This document shows, piece by piece, positions 62,138 through 64,000 of a DNA stretch of 64,000 bases (position 1 is its first letter; the number at the start of each line of letters is the position of its first letter). This DNA is from Dichotomicrobium thermohalophilum. Lineage in GTDB: Bacteria > Pseudomonadota > Alphaproteobacteria > Rhizobiales > Rhodomicrobiaceae. Below the pieces are notes generated by a model that ran no database searches, was not told where the DNA came from, and saw nothing but the letters and a program-made list of their open reading frames with translations. Position numbers and translations under genes: made by a program. The DNA lies in the NCBI RefSeq assembly GCF_003550175.1, contig NZ_QXDF01000001.1:1326501-1390500 (forward strand), given 5' to 3'.

Positions 62138-62695
62138 ATGACGCAATATCCGCGACTGCTTCCAAGAACCGCGGCCCCAGATCTGCGCGTCCCCACAGTC
62201 GGCGGCGGCGTGTGGGACCTGAGCCAGCGGCAGGCCGAGCGCTTCATCATGGTGAATGTCTATCGCGGCCTGCATTGCCCGATTTGCTCGAAATATCTGG
62301 CCGAGCTGAACCGGTTGGCCGATGACTTCCAGAGCAAGGGCGTCGATACGCTGGTCGTCTCCAACGACCCGCAGGACCGCGCCGAGCGCGCGAAGCAGGA
62401 ATGGGGGCTGGACAAACTCACTGTCGGCTATGACCTCAGCCTGGAGGAGGCGCGGCGCTGGAACCTGTACATTTCCTCTTCGAACGGCGTGACCTCGATG
62501 GGCGTTGAGGAGCCGCGCGAATTCGCCGAGCCGGGCCTGTTCCTGATGAAGCCGGACCGGACGCTCTACTTCATCAGCATCCAGAACATGCCCTTCGCCC
62601 GGCCGTCGTGGCGCCAGGTTCTCGGCGCGGTCGATTTCGTTGTCGAGAAGGACTACCCGGCGCGTGGGGAAGTGCCGCTGAGTGCAGCCGCATAG
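62138..62695 (+). CDS. Peroxiredoxin-like (AhpC/TSA) protein
   Basis: The 185-residue protein has a thioredoxin-fold redoxin domain of the AhpC/TSA-like type. The potential peroxidatic cysteine lies in [14 protein letters not shown] (CPIC, like a CxxC), preceded by [17 protein letters not shown]. The rest, [16 protein letters not shown] and [21 protein letters not shown], matches uncharacterised peroxiredoxin-like proteins. Reductase or peroxidase activity is not demonstrated. ATG 62138 follows AGGAAAGGA; an in-frame upstream start at 62087 lacks such a site. The glutathione transferase gene follows by 8 bp. Confidence 0.85.
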   Translation: MTQYPRLLPRTAAPDLRVPTVGGGVWDLSQRQAERFIMVNVYRGLHCPICSKYLAELNRLADDFQSKGVDTLVVSNDPQDRAERAKQEWGLDKLTVGYDLSLEEARRWNLYISSSNGVTSMGVEEPREFAEPGLFLMKPDRTLYFISIQNMPFARPSWRQVLGAVDFVVEKDYPARGEVPLSAAA

Positions 62696-62703
62696 GAGCA
62701 TGC

Positions 62704-63393
62704 ATGATCGAACTCTATACCGCCGCGACGCCCAATGGGCACAAGGCTTCGGTGACGCTTGAGGAACTGGGCCTGCCGTATGCCGTGCACCCGATCGACC
62801 TCGGGGCAGGCGAGCAGAAGCAGGACTGGTTCCTCAAGATCAACCCGAACGGGCGCATCCCGGCAATCGTCGACCGCGGCAACGACAACTTCGCCGTGTT
62901 CGAGTCCGGAGCGATCCTTGTGTATCTCGCGGAGAAGACGGGTGAGCTGATGCCTGCCGATGAGAAGGGACGCAGCCGCACCATGCAATGGTTGATGTTC
63001 CAGATGGGCGGTGTCGGCCCGATGATGGGCCAAGCCAACGTCTTTCACCGCTACTGGCAGGAGAAGATCCCGCCCGTGATCGCCCGCTACCAGAACGAGA
63101 GCCGCCGGCTGCTCGAAGTGCTCGACGGGCGGCTGGCTCAAAGCCGGTATCTGGCCGGCGAGGACTACACCATCGCCGACATTGCCAACTGGTGCTGGGC
63201 GCGCACGCATGAGTGGTCCGGCGTATCCGTCGACGGCCTGGACCACCTTCAGCGTTGGCTTGGCGATGTCGCGGACCGGCCAGCCGTGCAGCGCGGTATC
63301 TGCGTGCCCAGACGCGAGGAGGCGCTGGAGACTCGCGACCGCGCAAAGACCGAAGAGTTGATACGCGAGGTCCGCGGTTTCCTGCAGCAGTGA
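62704..63393 (+). CDS. Glutathione S-transferase, YfcG/Ure2-like
   Basis: The 229-residue protein has an N-terminal thioredoxin-like GST domain ([34 protein letters not shown] with the cis-Pro, [15 protein letters not shown]) and a C-terminal helical domain ([29 protein letters not shown] with the N-capping motif). The TPNGHK start is typical of YfcG-like enzymes with disulfide reductase activity. ATG 62704 lies 8 bp after the peroxiredoxin-like gene, suggesting a shared redox role. Confidence 0.92.
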   Translation: MIELYTAATPNGHKASVTLEELGLPYAVHPIDLGAGEQKQDWFLKINPNGRIPAIVDRGNDNFAVFESGAILVYLAEKTGELMPADEKGRSRTMQWLMFQMGGVGPMMGQANVFHRYWQEKIPPVIARYQNESRRLLEVLDGRLAQSRYLAGEDYTIADIANWCWARTHEWSGVSVDGLDHLQRWLGDVADRPAVQRGICVPRREEALETRDRAKTEELIREVRGFLQQ

Positions 63394-63497
63394 CATCGCC
63401 GCCGGAAGCGGCGCCGCTTCGATTGACTCGCGCGCGAGCCGGCGCGATAACCGCGCGTCGGAAGGATCTGGGCGCCGCTGCTTCCGGGAGAGCGGGT

Positions 63498-64000
63498 GTG
63501 ACACGATACGTCTACGTAAATGGCGAATTCGTCGAGGCCGAAAACGCGCGAATTTCGATTTTCGATCGCGGATTTCTGTTTGCCGACGGTGTGTATGAAG
63601 TCACCGCCGTGCTGAACGGCCGGATGATCGACTTCGCGCCGCACCTTCAGCGGCTGCGGTCGTCGCTTGCAAAACTGGACATGACGCTTGAGATGGATGA
63701 CGCGGCGATCGAGGACCTGCATCAAGGCCTTATCACGCGCAACCGGGTCGAGAATGGAGTCGTCTATATCCAGGTCACGCGCGGCGTGGCCGAGCGGGAT
63801 TTCGCCTATCCGTCTGATGCCGAGCCGACCGTGATCGCGTTCACCCAGCCGCGGGATTATTTCGGCGACCGCAACGCGGAGACCGGGGTGAAGGTCGTTA
63901 CCACGCCGGACCTGCGCTGGGTGCGCCGCGACATCAAGAGCATCGCGCTGTTGCCCCAGGCGATGGGCAAGCAGGAGGCGAAGAAGCGCGGGGCTTACGA
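63498..64000 (+). CDS. dat: D-amino acid aminotransferase, 3' end outside window
   Basis: This fold-type IV PLP enzyme makes D-glutamate or D-alanine by transamination. The visible 167 residues include VYVNGEFVEAENARISIFDRGFLFADGVYEVTAV (in pieces), the dimer-site HLQRLRSSL, YIQVTRGVAERDFAYP and the lysine region IKSIALLPQAMGKQEAKKRGA (PLP Lys expected in DIKSIALL). It starts with GTG 63498; GGGAG lies upstream. It runs off the right edge. It is paralogous to ilvE in the window. Confidence 0.9.
   Translation, partial: MTRYVYVNGEFVEAENARISIFDRGFLFADGVYEVTAVLNGRMIDFAPHLQRLRSSLAKLDMTLEMDDAAIEDLHQGLITRNRVENGVVYIQVTRGVAERDFAYPSDAEPTVIAFTQPRDYFGDRNAETGVKVVTTPDLRWVRRDIKSIALLPQAMGKQEAKKRGAY

Overview
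The window reads as a GC-rich alphaproteobacterial chromosome segment. MucR, CarD, a PetP/PetR-like MarR/response-regulator pair beside ilvE, an ELM1-like protein, DUF2244 and DUF3775 proteins and GlnD are all typical of that class. The partial gene at the left edge looks like bciB, the ferredoxin-dependent divinyl (proto)chlorophyllide 8-vinyl reductase, which would make the organism, or its lineage, an anoxygenic phototroph. A [NiFe]-hydrogenase of the HynS-Isp1-Isp2-HynL type, as in purple sulfur bacteria and Aquifex, fits that picture. A V/A-type ATPase and an Mrp Na+/H+ antiporter point to a saline or alkaline habitat. The species cannot be named from the sequence.

Layout. 1-5 kb: bciB-like gene, a DUF938 methyltransferase-like gene, a small membrane protein of lower GC, tartrate dehydrogenase and an aldo/keto reductase. 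4.7-5.9 kb: an imperfect direct duplication of the aldo/keto-reductase tail plus the 3' end of the ATPase subunit D gene, enclosing a small foreign-looking insert. 5.7-13.7 kb, minus strand: a complete, tightly overlapping V/A-type ATPase operon (H-C-I-K-F-E-A-B-D). 13.8-27.8 kb: hydrogenase island with a DsrE-like protein and HupE, a Crp/Fnr regulator, then rhodanese-hynL-isp2-isp1-hynS-hupH-hupD (minus) and hypC-A-B-D-F-E (plus). The last two operons diverge from a shared intergenic region that carries an FNR/FixK-type box.

27.9-37.8 kb: housekeeping and accessory genes (MmgE/PrpD protein, ArsN2-like acetyltransferase, DMT exporter, tRNA-Phe, nitroreductase, HNH nuclease, CPBP protease, carboxylesterase, chagasin-like inhibitor coupled to oligopeptidase B, MsrB). 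38-44 kb: mrpABCDEFG antiporter operon. 44.4-49.1 kb: mucR, glnD, DUF2244 protein, carD. 49.7-50.5 kb: a cobalamin riboswitch directly ahead of a secreted PCu(A)C-fold protein that has lost the recognisable copper ligands; this is the most unusual unit in the window. 50.5-56.4 kb: LysR regulator, trxB, ELM1-like protein, Lrp/AsnC regulator, pgsA-moaD-moaE, ilvE. 56.7-59.6 kb: MarR regulator, OmpR-type response regulator and a histidine kinase with a His-rich tandem repeat. 59.6-64 kb: hydrolase, rhomboid protease, moaB, peroxiredoxin-like protein, glutathione transferase and a D-amino-acid aminotransferase cut by the window end.

The main functional theme is energy conservation: H2 oxidation through an Isp-type hydrogenase with its complete maturation set, a rotary V/A-ATPase, and an Mrp antiporter that could interconvert proton and sodium gradients.
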